DNA of 13,964 nt from Planctomycetota bacterium. Lineage in GTDB: Bacteria; Planctomycetota; MHYJ01; JACPRB01. The first letter of the stretch is position 1; each line of letters opens with the position of its first letter. A program made the translations under genes and the position numbers. Location of the stretch: the NCBI GenBank assembly GCA_016200125.1, contig JACQFK010000054.1:1-13964 (forward strand), given 5' to 3'. This document shows, in pieces, positions 1-5,868 of the stretch. The notes below the pieces were generated by a model. It worked only from the letters and a program-made list of their open reading frames with translations. It searched no databases and had not been told where the DNA came from.

Positions 1-1122
1 AACCGGCGGCTCCACGTCACGGATCTCCAGACGCTGGGCGGCGGCGACGAGAAGCCGGGCGTCCGGAAGCGGCGCTTCAAGTTCTTCGCCCGGCGCCGGC
101 CCGAGCAGGTGGCGATGCTCACCCGACAGCTGGCCACGTTGCTGGGCTCCGGCATCCCCATGATCGGCGCCATCACGGCGATGATCGACCAGGTCGAGTA
201 CCGCGACCTGAAGGCGGCGCTGATGGACGTGCGAGAGAAGGTGTCGCAGGGCGGCTCGCTGTCCGACGCGATGGGAGCCCACTCGATCTACTTCAGCGAG
301 CTCTGCGTGAACATGGTCCGCGCGGGCGAGGCGGGCGGCAACCTCGACAAGGTGCTGTTCCGCGTGGCGGACTACATGCACGCCCAGAACCGGACACGCG
401 CCAAGGTCATGGCCGCGCTGACCTATCCCATTATCATGCTGATGATCGGCGCGGGCGTCGTCGTGATCCTGCTCACCTACGTGGTGCCGAAGATCATGGA
501 GGTCATCCAGAAACAGGGCAAGGCCGGCCTGCCCCTGCCCACGGAGATCCTGCTCGCCCTCTCGAGCTTCATGGGGAAGTACTGGTGGGCCCTGCTGGCG
601 GCCGGCGTGGGACTGGCGGTCCTCTACGCCCACGCGCGGACGACGCGCGCCGGGCGGCTCTGGATCGACACGATGAAGCTCAAGATCCCCGTGCTGGGGA
701 ACCTCATGAAGAAGTCGTCGATCTCGCGCTTCGCGATCACCTTCGCGACGCTGCTCGAGAGCGGCCTGCCGGTCCTCGAGGCCATGGGCGTGGTCCGCAA
801 GGTCGTGGACAACGAGCTCCTCGGGGAGACGCTCGACATGGTCCGCCAGAAGATCGCCGAAGGGGCGGACATCGCCACGCCGCTCAAGCAGAGCAAGGTC
901 TTCCCGCCCGTCGTGGGCTACATGATCGGCGTCGGCGAAGAGTCCGGCCGCCTGGAGGAGCTTCTCAAGAAGACCGCGCAGGCGTATGATGAGGAGGTCG
1001 ACGTCGCCGCCCAGAAGCTGACGTCGCTCCTGGAGCCCCTGATGATCGTGGTGATGTCGATCGTGGTCGGGTTCATCGTGCTGGCCATCCTGCTCCCGAT
1101 CCTCGAAATGTCCAATATCTAG
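1..1122 (+). CDS. gspF: Type II secretion system inner-membrane platform protein GspF (5' end outside window)
   Basis: Polytopic inner-membrane protein at the base of the type II secretion system. It contacts the GspE ATPase and is thought to drive pseudopilus assembly. The reading frame is open from base 1, giving 373 visible residues. A GTG at 109 would start inside a conserved family stretch (LTRQLATLLGSGIPM), so the real start lies upstream. The family is usually about 400 residues, so roughly 30 are missing. Two tandem T2SF domains are visible, at about residues 40-163 and 240-365. Three hydrophobic spans lie at about 142-164, 193-210 and 347-367, the last reaching the C-terminus. The second domain repeats the first domain's pattern (FATLLESGLPVLEAM against LATLLGSGIPMIGAI, and GEESGRLEELL against GEAGGNLDKVL). 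The stop codon overlaps the ribosome-binding site of gspG. PilC of type IV pili is homologous, but the downstream gspG-J set supports GspF. Confidence 0.95.
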   Translation, partial: NRRLHVTDLQTLGGGDEKPGVRKRRFKFFARRRPEQVAMLTRQLATLLGSGIPMIGAITAMIDQVEYRDLKAALMDVREKVSQGGSLSDAMGAHSIYFSELCVNMVRAGEAGGNLDKVLFRVADYMHAQNRTRAKVMAALTYPIIMLMIGAGVVVILLTYVVPKIMEVIQKQGKAGLPLPTEILLALSSFMGKYWWALLAAGVGLAVLYAHARTTRAGRLWIDTMKLKIPVLGNLMKKSSISRFAITFATLLESGLPVLEAMGVVRKVVDNELLGETLDMVRQKIAEGADIATPLKQSKVFPPVVGYMIGVGEESGRLEELLKKTAQAYDEEVDVAAQKLTSLLEPLMIVVMSIVVGFIVLAILLPILEMSNI

Positions 1123-1132
1123 GAGAGTACTC

Positions 1133-1573
1133 GTGAAGAAGCCGCTCCGGCGCTCCGCGGACTCGGGATTCACGCTGATCGAGATGATGGTGGTCATCGT
1201 CATCATCGGGATCGTGGCGGGCCTGGTCATCAAGCAGCTCTCCAGCCGCGCCGAGAAGGCGAAGGTCGAGGCGACCAAGGCCATGATCGCGCAGGTCGGC
1301 GAGGCGCTGGACATGTTCAAGCTGGAGCTGAACAAGTATCCCGAGCGGCTCGAGGACCTGCTGACGATGCCCCCCGACGTGGATCCCAAGAAGTGGCATG
1401 CGGGCGGCTTCCTGAAGAAGTTCCCGAGGGACGCCTGGGACCGCGACTTCATCTACCGCAAGCCCGGCACGAAGGGGCAGCCCTACGACGTCATCTCGCT
1501 GGGCGCCGACGGCCGCGAGGGCGGCGAAGGCTTCGACGAGGACCTGTGGAACAGCGACGCGAACAAGCATTGA
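1133..1573 (+). CDS. gspG: Type II secretion system major pseudopilin GspG
   Basis: Major pseudopilin that polymerises into the periplasmic pseudopilus. The protein has 146 residues and a class III leader with basic residues, cut by prepilin peptidase after Gly12. The mature protein starts FTLIEMMVV, with the conserved Glu at +5 and a hydrophobic helix at about residues 13-35. The C-terminal half has the GspG hallmarks: a KYP segment, a KFP..AWDR segment, and a closing acidic loop (SLGADGREGGEGFDEDLW). In characterised GspG proteins that loop binds calcium. This loop separates it from ordinary type IV pilins. The start is GTG at 1133 with an AGGAG at 1121-1125 that overlaps the gspF stop, spaced 7 nt. 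The stop overlaps the likely TTG start of gspH. Length is normal for the family. Confidence 0.96.
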   Translation: MKKPLRRSADSGFTLIEMMVVIVIIGIVAGLVIKQLSSRAEKAKVEATKAMIAQVGEALDMFKLELNKYPERLEDLLTMPPDVDPKKWHAGGFLKKFPRDAWDRDFIYRKPGTKGQPYDVISLGADGREGGEGFDEDLWNSDANKH

Positions 1574-2133
1574 TCCCCCCTCGGTCGCGGCCGGGGTTCA
1601 CCCTCATCGAGCTCATGCTCGTGGTGGTCATCATCGGCGTCATCGTCGGTCTCACCGCGACCCGGCTCGACCTCATGATCCCGAAGTACCGGCTCCGGGG
1701 GGCCGCGCGCGATCTCGCCATGGTGCTGAAGCAGGGGAAGGCGCGGGCGGCGGCGCAGGGCAAGGACGTCTACTTCGAGGCCGACCTCTCCCAGGGCCGC
1801 TTCTGGCTGCTCGCGCCGTTCCCGAAGCCCGAGGAGCCCGGCGACCCGCGGCCGGTCGAGAGCCGCCCGCTGCAGTACGAACCCGTGTTCGTCCGCCAGC
1901 TGCCCGACGGCGTCCATTTCGTCGACGCCATCTTCGGCGACAAGGAGAAATCGACCAGCGGGAAGGTGCGGCTCCGCCTCTCGGCCTTCGGCGCGTCCGC
2001 GCACGCGATCTTCAATCTGATCAATGCCGAGGACGCGGTGATCGCCGTCAAGATGAACGGATTCACCGGGATGATCTGGTTTCTGGACGACCATCAGGAC
2101 GCCGATGAGCTGCTTGAAGACAAGGGGACCTAG
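1570..2133 (+). CDS. gspH: Minor pseudopilin GspH
   Basis: Minor pseudopilin of the GspH/FimT type, about 187 residues, expected near the pseudopilus tip with GspI and GspJ. The prepilin cleavage motif is G|FTLIELMLVVVIIGVIVG, with Glu at +5 and one hydrophobic helix. The body has the pattern of a GspH domain: an early helix followed by the RGAARDLAMVLKQGKARAAAQG segment and beta-rich sequence. I chose TTG at 1570, which overlaps the gspG stop as TTGA and gives a 9-residue leader (MIPPRSRPG). GTG at 1546 is a real alternative: it gives a 17-residue leader and has a GAGGA three bases upstream. The frame stays open back to 1393, but that part lies in gspG and is its shadow. The end overlaps the likely gspI start by 29 nt. 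Confidence 0.88.
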   Translation: MIPPRSRPGFTLIELMLVVVIIGVIVGLTATRLDLMIPKYRLRGAARDLAMVLKQGKARAAAQGKDVYFEADLSQGRFWLLAPFPKPEEPGDPRPVESRPLQYEPVFVRQLPDGVHFVDAIFGDKEKSTSGKVRLRLSAFGASAHAIFNLINAEDAVIAVKMNGFTGMIWFLDDHQDADELLEDKGT

Positions 2134-2731
2134 GCCATTGAAGATTTCGGATTTCGGATTGCGGATTAGAAACGCCCCCCTGCCCCCCCTCGGGGGGGAA
2201 GGAGGGGGGAACCCCTCTGCAATCCGCAATTCCTCAGGGTTTACCCTCGTGGAAGTCATGATCGCCATGGCGATCATCGGCATCACTGCGGTCGTGCTGC
2301 TCCAGCAGCGCCTGGAGATCGTCCGTGACGCCGCCCGGGCCCGCGATCTCCGGACCGCCTGGATCCTCACCTCCCAGAAGATGGCGGAGCTGGAGCTCGA
2401 TCCGGCGCTCTGGACGGGCACGGGGCTGCAGTCCAACGGCGACTTCTCCGATGTCGATCCGGCCTACTCCGAGTTCTACTGGGACTACCAAATCGTGCGG
2501 GAGCCGATTGATCTCAGCGATCCGAAGGACCCCAAGAAAGACGACAAGAAGCCGCGGGAGCTGCTCCGGCTGACGCTCGCGGTGCGCGCCCCGGGCGGCG
2601 AGGAGCCGATCGTCCTCGAGGCGCAGTTCCCGATCCAGGAGTTGAAGCCGGCCGCTCCCGCGCCCCCGGAGGAGACCAAGCCGCCGACCCCCGGCGGAGC
2701 GTCCGATCCCGGCGGAGGGGGGAAGAAGTGA
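2105..2731 (+). CDS. gspI: Minor pseudopilin GspI with a repeat-lengthened leader
   Basis: Minor pseudopilin I, a partner of GspH and GspJ in the pseudopilus tip. The mature part starts FTLVEVMIAMAIIGI after Gly45 and has the typical GspI stretch with AWILTSQKMAELEL. The start is ATG at 2105, inside the gspH end, with AGGA at 2096-2099 spaced 5 nt. Residues 12-43 are encoded by a palindromic repeat (see the repeat entry). Without them the leader would read MSCLKTRGPRP plus SG, an ordinary prepilin leader of about 13 residues. In-frame TTG codons at 2138 and 2159 are weaker alternatives. The mature protein has about 163 residues, longer than usual for GspI. It has a lysine/aspartate-rich loop and a Pro/Gly-rich tail over about residues 180-208. 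The stop overlaps the gspJ start by 4 nt (GTGA). Confidence 0.9.
   Translation: MSCLKTRGPRPLKISDFGLRIRNAPLPPLGGEGGGNPSAIRNSSGFTLVEVMIAMAIIGITAVVLLQQRLEIVRDAARARDLRTAWILTSQKMAELELDPALWTGTGLQSNGDFSDVDPAYSEFYWDYQIVREPIDLSDPKDPKKDDKKPRELLRLTLAVRAPGGEEPIVLEAQFPIQELKPAAPAPPEETKPPTPGGASDPGGGGKK
2138..2233 (+). repeat. Composite palindromic repeat (REP/MITE-like) inside the gspI leader
   Basis: The element holds three TTTCGGA-type heptads at 2145-2165, the third being TTGCGGA. A perfect 10-bp inverted repeat follows: ATTGCGGATT at 2158-2167 and AATCCGCAAT at 2221-2230. Between the arms sits a GC hairpin of seven C (2183-2189), TC, and seven G (2192-2198), flanked by further C-only and G-only runs. 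The composition differs sharply from the surrounding coding sequence. The insert spans about 96 nt, a multiple of three, so the gspI frame stays open. The exact ends are inferred from where a normal prepilin leader would resume. The same heptad occurs at 9724-9748. I see no transposase and no clear target duplication. Confidence 0.75.
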
Positions 2732-3363
2732 AAGCCCGCCGCGGATTCACCCTGGTCGAGCTCATGCTCGCCGTCCTGATTCTCGCGATCATGATGTCGA
2801 TCATCTACGGCGTCGTCGTGTCGACGGTCTCGGCGGCGCGCCGGGTCGAGGAGATCACCGCCACGAGCGAAATCGGGCCGGCGATCCTCACCCAGATCCG
2901 GGCGGACCTCGAGGCCGCCTTCCTGCCCAAGGAGGGCGAGTTCTTCGTCGCCTCCAAGCGGGCGGGCGCGGGGAACAACCGGGACCGCATCGACTTCGTC
3001 TCGGGCGTCATGGCCTACGGGCCGGAGAACGAGATCGAGGCCCCGCGCTTCCACAGCGTGAACGAGGTCGGCTACCAGCTGCTGGAGTCGAGGAAGGATC
3101 CCGGCCTGGCGATCCTGTACCGCCGGGAGGACTACTTCATCGACGCCGAGCCGCTCAAGGGCGGCCGGCTCACCGAGCTCTACGACCGCGTGCGCTCCTT
3201 CAGCCTCCGCTTCAGGGAGGGCGACAAGTGGCGTGACGACTGGAACTCGAAGACGCAGAAGGGCCTGCCCCGCGCGGTGGAGATCGAGCTCAAGATCCAG
3301 GTCACCGACCGCGAGAAGCCCGCGGAGCAGACCTTCAAGACGACCGTCACTTTCGTCCGCTGA
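2728..3363 (+). CDS. gspJ: Minor pseudopilin GspJ
   Basis: Minor pseudopilin J, 211 residues. It is expected to sit at the pseudopilus tip with GspH, GspI and normally GspK. The leader is very short (MKARRG), cut before FTLVELMLAVLILAIMMSIIYG, with Glu at +5 and a single hydrophobic helix. The body follows the GspJ pattern: a long early helix ending in ILTQIRADLEAAF, then beta-rich sequence. It includes the RREDYFIDAEPLKGGRL segment and a RVRSFSLRF strand, and ends in a beta strand rich in threonine and valine. The GTG start at 2728 overlaps the gspI stop and lies downstream of a purine-rich GGAGG stretch, so translational coupling is likely. Six bases separate the stop from the next start. 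A gspK gene would normally come next, but none is present. Confidence 0.92.
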   Translation: MKARRGFTLVELMLAVLILAIMMSIIYGVVVSTVSAARRVEEITATSEIGPAILTQIRADLEAAFLPKEGEFFVASKRAGAGNNRDRIDFVSGVMAYGPENEIEAPRFHSVNEVGYQLLESRKDPGLAILYRREDYFIDAEPLKGGRLTELYDRVRSFSLRFREGDKWRDDWNSKTQKGLPRAVEIELKIQVTDREKPAEQTFKTTVTFVR

Positions 3364-3369
3364 CCGGCC

Positions 3370-4431
3370 ATGATCGCCTCGCTCGTCCTTCTCCTCGCCC
3401 TGCAAGCCGAAGAGACCGTGACCTACGGCAATGTCGTCGTGCGCCTGCCGGAGGGCTGGAAGGTCGTCGGCAAGGAGGAGGGGCTCTTCCTGCGTCCGGG
3501 CGACCTCAAGAAGGAGGAGTCCTACGTCGTGATCCTGCCGCCGGCCTCGAAGGCGGACGTGAACCTGGCGGCGGGCTTCGAGAAGACCTGGAAGCAGGTG
3601 CTCGGGACGCGCAAGCTCGCGAAGAAGGCGCCCGAGAAGGAGGTCAAGACCGACGGCGGGGTCGACGGGCTGCTCAGCGTGGGGCTGATGGACGACGCCG
3701 ACGACAACCGGCTGATCGCCACGGTCGCGGTGTTCAAGGCGGGCGACCGTTTCCAGCCCGTCCTCGCGCTCACCGCGGAGGATCACGTCTTCCAGCGCTA
3801 CAGCGAGGCCTACGGCGCCCTCCTCAAGGGACTGCGCTTCCGCAACCTCGAGCCGGCGAACTACGACCTCCTGATGTCGATGGGCTACGGCAAGTCGGAG
3901 GGGAAAACCAGCGTCTACGTGCTCTTCCGGGACGGCGGCTGGCTGGATCGCCTGCCCGCGGGCGGGCTGGACGGACTCGACGCCGCGGCGGCGAAGCCGA
4001 TCGGGACCCATGAGACCAAGGACGGCGTGCTGACGCTGCGCGCGGGCGCGCGGGTCGACACGCTCAAGGCGCAGGCCGACGGGTCCTACCGCACGGCTGA
4101 GAACGCCCAGTTCCTTCGGATCCCGCCGTCGACCGGACTGAGGCTGGACGGCCGCTTCGTGCTGCACGGGGGGAATCCCGAGACGCAGACGATCGTGTTC
4201 AAGGCCGACGGCAGCTTCGACGACCGAGGCGGCGGGGCGGCGTTCATCGACCCGGTCGAGGCTCGCGCCATGAAGGGAACGACGGGGACCTTCGAGATCG
4301 TGAACAATACGATCACGCTGCATTACGACAAGACCGGATCGAAGCGGGTGTCCTTCCTGGTCCTTCCCAAGGCGGGCGATCCCAGCGTCGAGTTCATCCT
4401 GCTGAACGGCACCTGGTTCAAGCGGGAGTAG
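3370..4431 (+). CDS. Exported protein of unknown function with C-terminal beta-rich domain
   Basis: 353 residues, not assigned to a named family. The N-terminus is a minimal signal peptide (hydrophobic residues 2-12, likely cut after LQA at 13) with no positive charge before the hydrophobic core. Residues about 16-157 form a domain with VVVRLPEGW at its start and EKTWK at 71-75, shared with the 447-aa neighbour downstream. Residues about 180-353 are beta-rich. They contain a FKADGSFDDRGGG stretch, then GTFEIVNNTITLHYD and a closing FILLNGTWFKRE, like the strand pattern of small lipocalin-like or copper-resistance-type barrels. It follows gspJ by 6 bases, so it is probably cotranscribed with the secretion genes. 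It lacks a prepilin motif and is not GspK. The start has no clear Shine-Dalgarno sequence. It may be a periplasmic or exported accessory protein or substrate, but nothing in the sequence decides this. Confidence 0.85.
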   Translation: MIASLVLLLALQAEETVTYGNVVVRLPEGWKVVGKEEGLFLRPGDLKKEESYVVILPPASKADVNLAAGFEKTWKQVLGTRKLAKKAPEKEVKTDGGVDGLLSVGLMDDADDNRLIATVAVFKAGDRFQPVLALTAEDHVFQRYSEAYGALLKGLRFRNLEPANYDLLMSMGYGKSEGKTSVYVLFRDGGWLDRLPAGGLDGLDAAAAKPIGTHETKDGVLTLRAGARVDTLKAQADGSYRTAENAQFLRIPPSTGLRLDGRFVLHGGNPETQTIVFKADGSFDDRGGGAAFIDPVEARAMKGTTGTFEIVNNTITLHYDKTGSKRVSFLVLPKAGDPSVEFILLNGTWFKRE

Positions 4432-4503
4432 GTCGGTCACCCTGCGACGAGTCGTGGCGCTTGCCTGCGACGGCAGGTAGGATAGGGACAGGGGGAGGAA
4501 TCT
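4432..4503 (+). other. 72-bp intergenic spacer with two small inverted repeats
   Basis: The spacer between the two unknown exported-protein genes holds a short palindrome CGAC-GA-GTCG at 4445-4454. A second hairpin, CCTGC-GACG-GCAGG, lies at 4464-4477. Neither is followed by a T run, so they are poor intrinsic terminators. A TAGGAT at 4478-4483 resembles a -10 box but has no -35 match at the right distance. The GGGGGAGG at 4491-4498 is the ribosome-binding site of the next gene. A weak promoter or a folded leader is possible. Confidence 0.35.
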
Positions 4504-5847
4504 ATGAAACGGATTGCCATCGCCGTCCTCGCGGTACTGGGGTTGTCAGGGTCCGCGGAATCCCAGGCCGACGCGCCCGCCTCGCGGGCGGGCACGGTCC
4601 TCTTCAGGATGCCGGCAGGCTGGCAGCGGCAGGAGCTCAGCGATTTCACGGCTCTGAACCCGGCGGATCCGGCCGCGCGGAAGTACGCCATCAGCATCTG
4701 GCCGACGGTCGAGGCGAAAGCGACCCCGGAAGCATCGCTGGCGGCGCACGCGGAACTGCTGGCGAAAACCTGGAAGCTGCAGCCGCTGGATCCTCCCGTG
4801 GCGCAGAAGCACCCGGCGGGCTACCAGGCCGTCCGGCGCCCCTACCTGCTGCTCGGCGACAACGGCCTCGTCCTCCTGGCCCAGGTCTACCTGCTCCAGT
4901 CCGGAAAGAAGAGCGTGGCGATCGAGTTTCTCGCCAACAAGCCCGAGAACCTGGATCCCAAGGCGGTCTCGGGCTTCGTCTCGGCCTGCCGACTGGCGCA
5001 CGCCGAGGTCGTGGTGCCGGGCGATCCCGCGCTGACCCACTACGACCTGGAGGAGACCATCGACTGCCTCCAGTGGCTGCTCGACGCCCCCTTCACGGCC
5101 GACCAGCGCCGGATCTTCCGCGACGAGATCGTCGACGGCTGGAAGAAGAAGGACGCGGAGACGCTCCAGAGCGTCGCGCAGATCATGGAGTTCCAGGCGT
5201 CCCTGACAAAGATGGCGGAGGAGCAGCGCGACGTGGTTCGCAAGCAGGTGGAGAAGGAGTTCGTCGAGAACATGCGCAAGGAGAGCGACCGCTGCTCGAA
5301 GCTGGCGGTCGAGATCTACGAGGCGGCGCACAAGCCGATCGCGGCGGGGGATCCGCCGCTGACGCGCCAGCAGGCGGACAGCGCGCTGGAGCTCTTCTAC
5401 TTCATCGCGGGCCAGCTCGAGGGCGTGCAGGCGAGCCCCTCGGCCGCCGACAAGGAGACCTGGGCGAAGAAGCTGGCGGAGGGATGGTCCGCGCTGGACG
5501 CCAAGGTGCGGAAGGTCTTCGAGACGATGCCGCTGACCTGGTCGGCGACGCGGGCCGGGTGGCGGGAGATGTCGGAGGCGGAGCGCGACGAGATCAAGAA
5601 GGGTTTCGCGCAGTTCGACGTGATCAAGGAGATGCGGGCCTCCTTCGCCAAAACGAAGACCGACGCGGGGGGTGCCGCCGCCGGGGGGACCGCCGAGGCC
5701 GCGGCGGCGCTTCAGGCGAAGCTGACGTCGAACTTCAACCTGTCGTCCGCGATGATCAAGGGCGGCTTCGACTCGACGATGAGCTCGATCGCCTCCTTCC
5801 GCAACATGACGGACTCCACCACCCGCTGGACCTACAAGCCGCGCTGA
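4504..5847 (+). CDS. Exported protein of unknown function with duplicated helical module
   Basis: 447 residues, with no named family recognised. The signal peptide is MKRIAIAVLAVLGLSGSAES, probably cut near residue 20-22. Residues about 29-170 resemble the N-terminal domain of the preceding 353-aa protein (VLFRMPAGW, then AKTWK at 87-91). Residues about 180-375 are helical and appear duplicated. Repeat one (about 186-253) and repeat two (about 294-370) both run from an aromatic helix through a DGWKKKD/EGWSALD turn to an EEQRD/AERDE helix. A loop with AAGDPPLTRQQADSA lies between them. The tail ends in SFRNMTDSTTRWTYKPR. The ATG at 4504 has a strong GGGGAGG 5-6 bases upstream. It lies 72 bp after the previous stop, so it may be read through or have its own promoter. 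It is the last plus-strand gene. Confidence 0.86.
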   Translation: MKRIAIAVLAVLGLSGSAESQADAPASRAGTVLFRMPAGWQRQELSDFTALNPADPAARKYAISIWPTVEAKATPEASLAAHAELLAKTWKLQPLDPPVAQKHPAGYQAVRRPYLLLGDNGLVLLAQVYLLQSGKKSVAIEFLANKPENLDPKAVSGFVSACRLAHAEVVVPGDPALTHYDLEETIDCLQWLLDAPFTADQRRIFRDEIVDGWKKKDAETLQSVAQIMEFQASLTKMAEEQRDVVRKQVEKEFVENMRKESDRCSKLAVEIYEAAHKPIAAGDPPLTRQQADSALELFYFIAGQLEGVQASPSAADKETWAKKLAEGWSALDAKVRKVFETMPLTWSATRAGWREMSEAERDEIKKGFAQFDVIKEMRASFAKTKTDAGGAAAGGTAEAAAALQAKLTSNFNLSSAMIKGGFDSTMSSIASFRNMTDSTTRWTYKPR

Positions 5848-5868
5848 GGGGTTGCGGATCCGGCCAGG

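Noticed and set aside
109..111. GTG at 109 as the start of gspF
   Set aside because: The open frame and family-like sequence continue to base 1, so the gene starts before the window.
2485..4440. 651-codon open frame on the minus strand
   Set aside because: Antisense to the end of gspI, gspJ and the 353-aa gene; low-complexity composition and no recognisable motif.
4455..4490. Sigma-70 promoter before the 447-aa gene
   Set aside because: TTGCCT and TAGGAT are only 11 bases apart, too close; left as an unproven possibility in the spacer entry.
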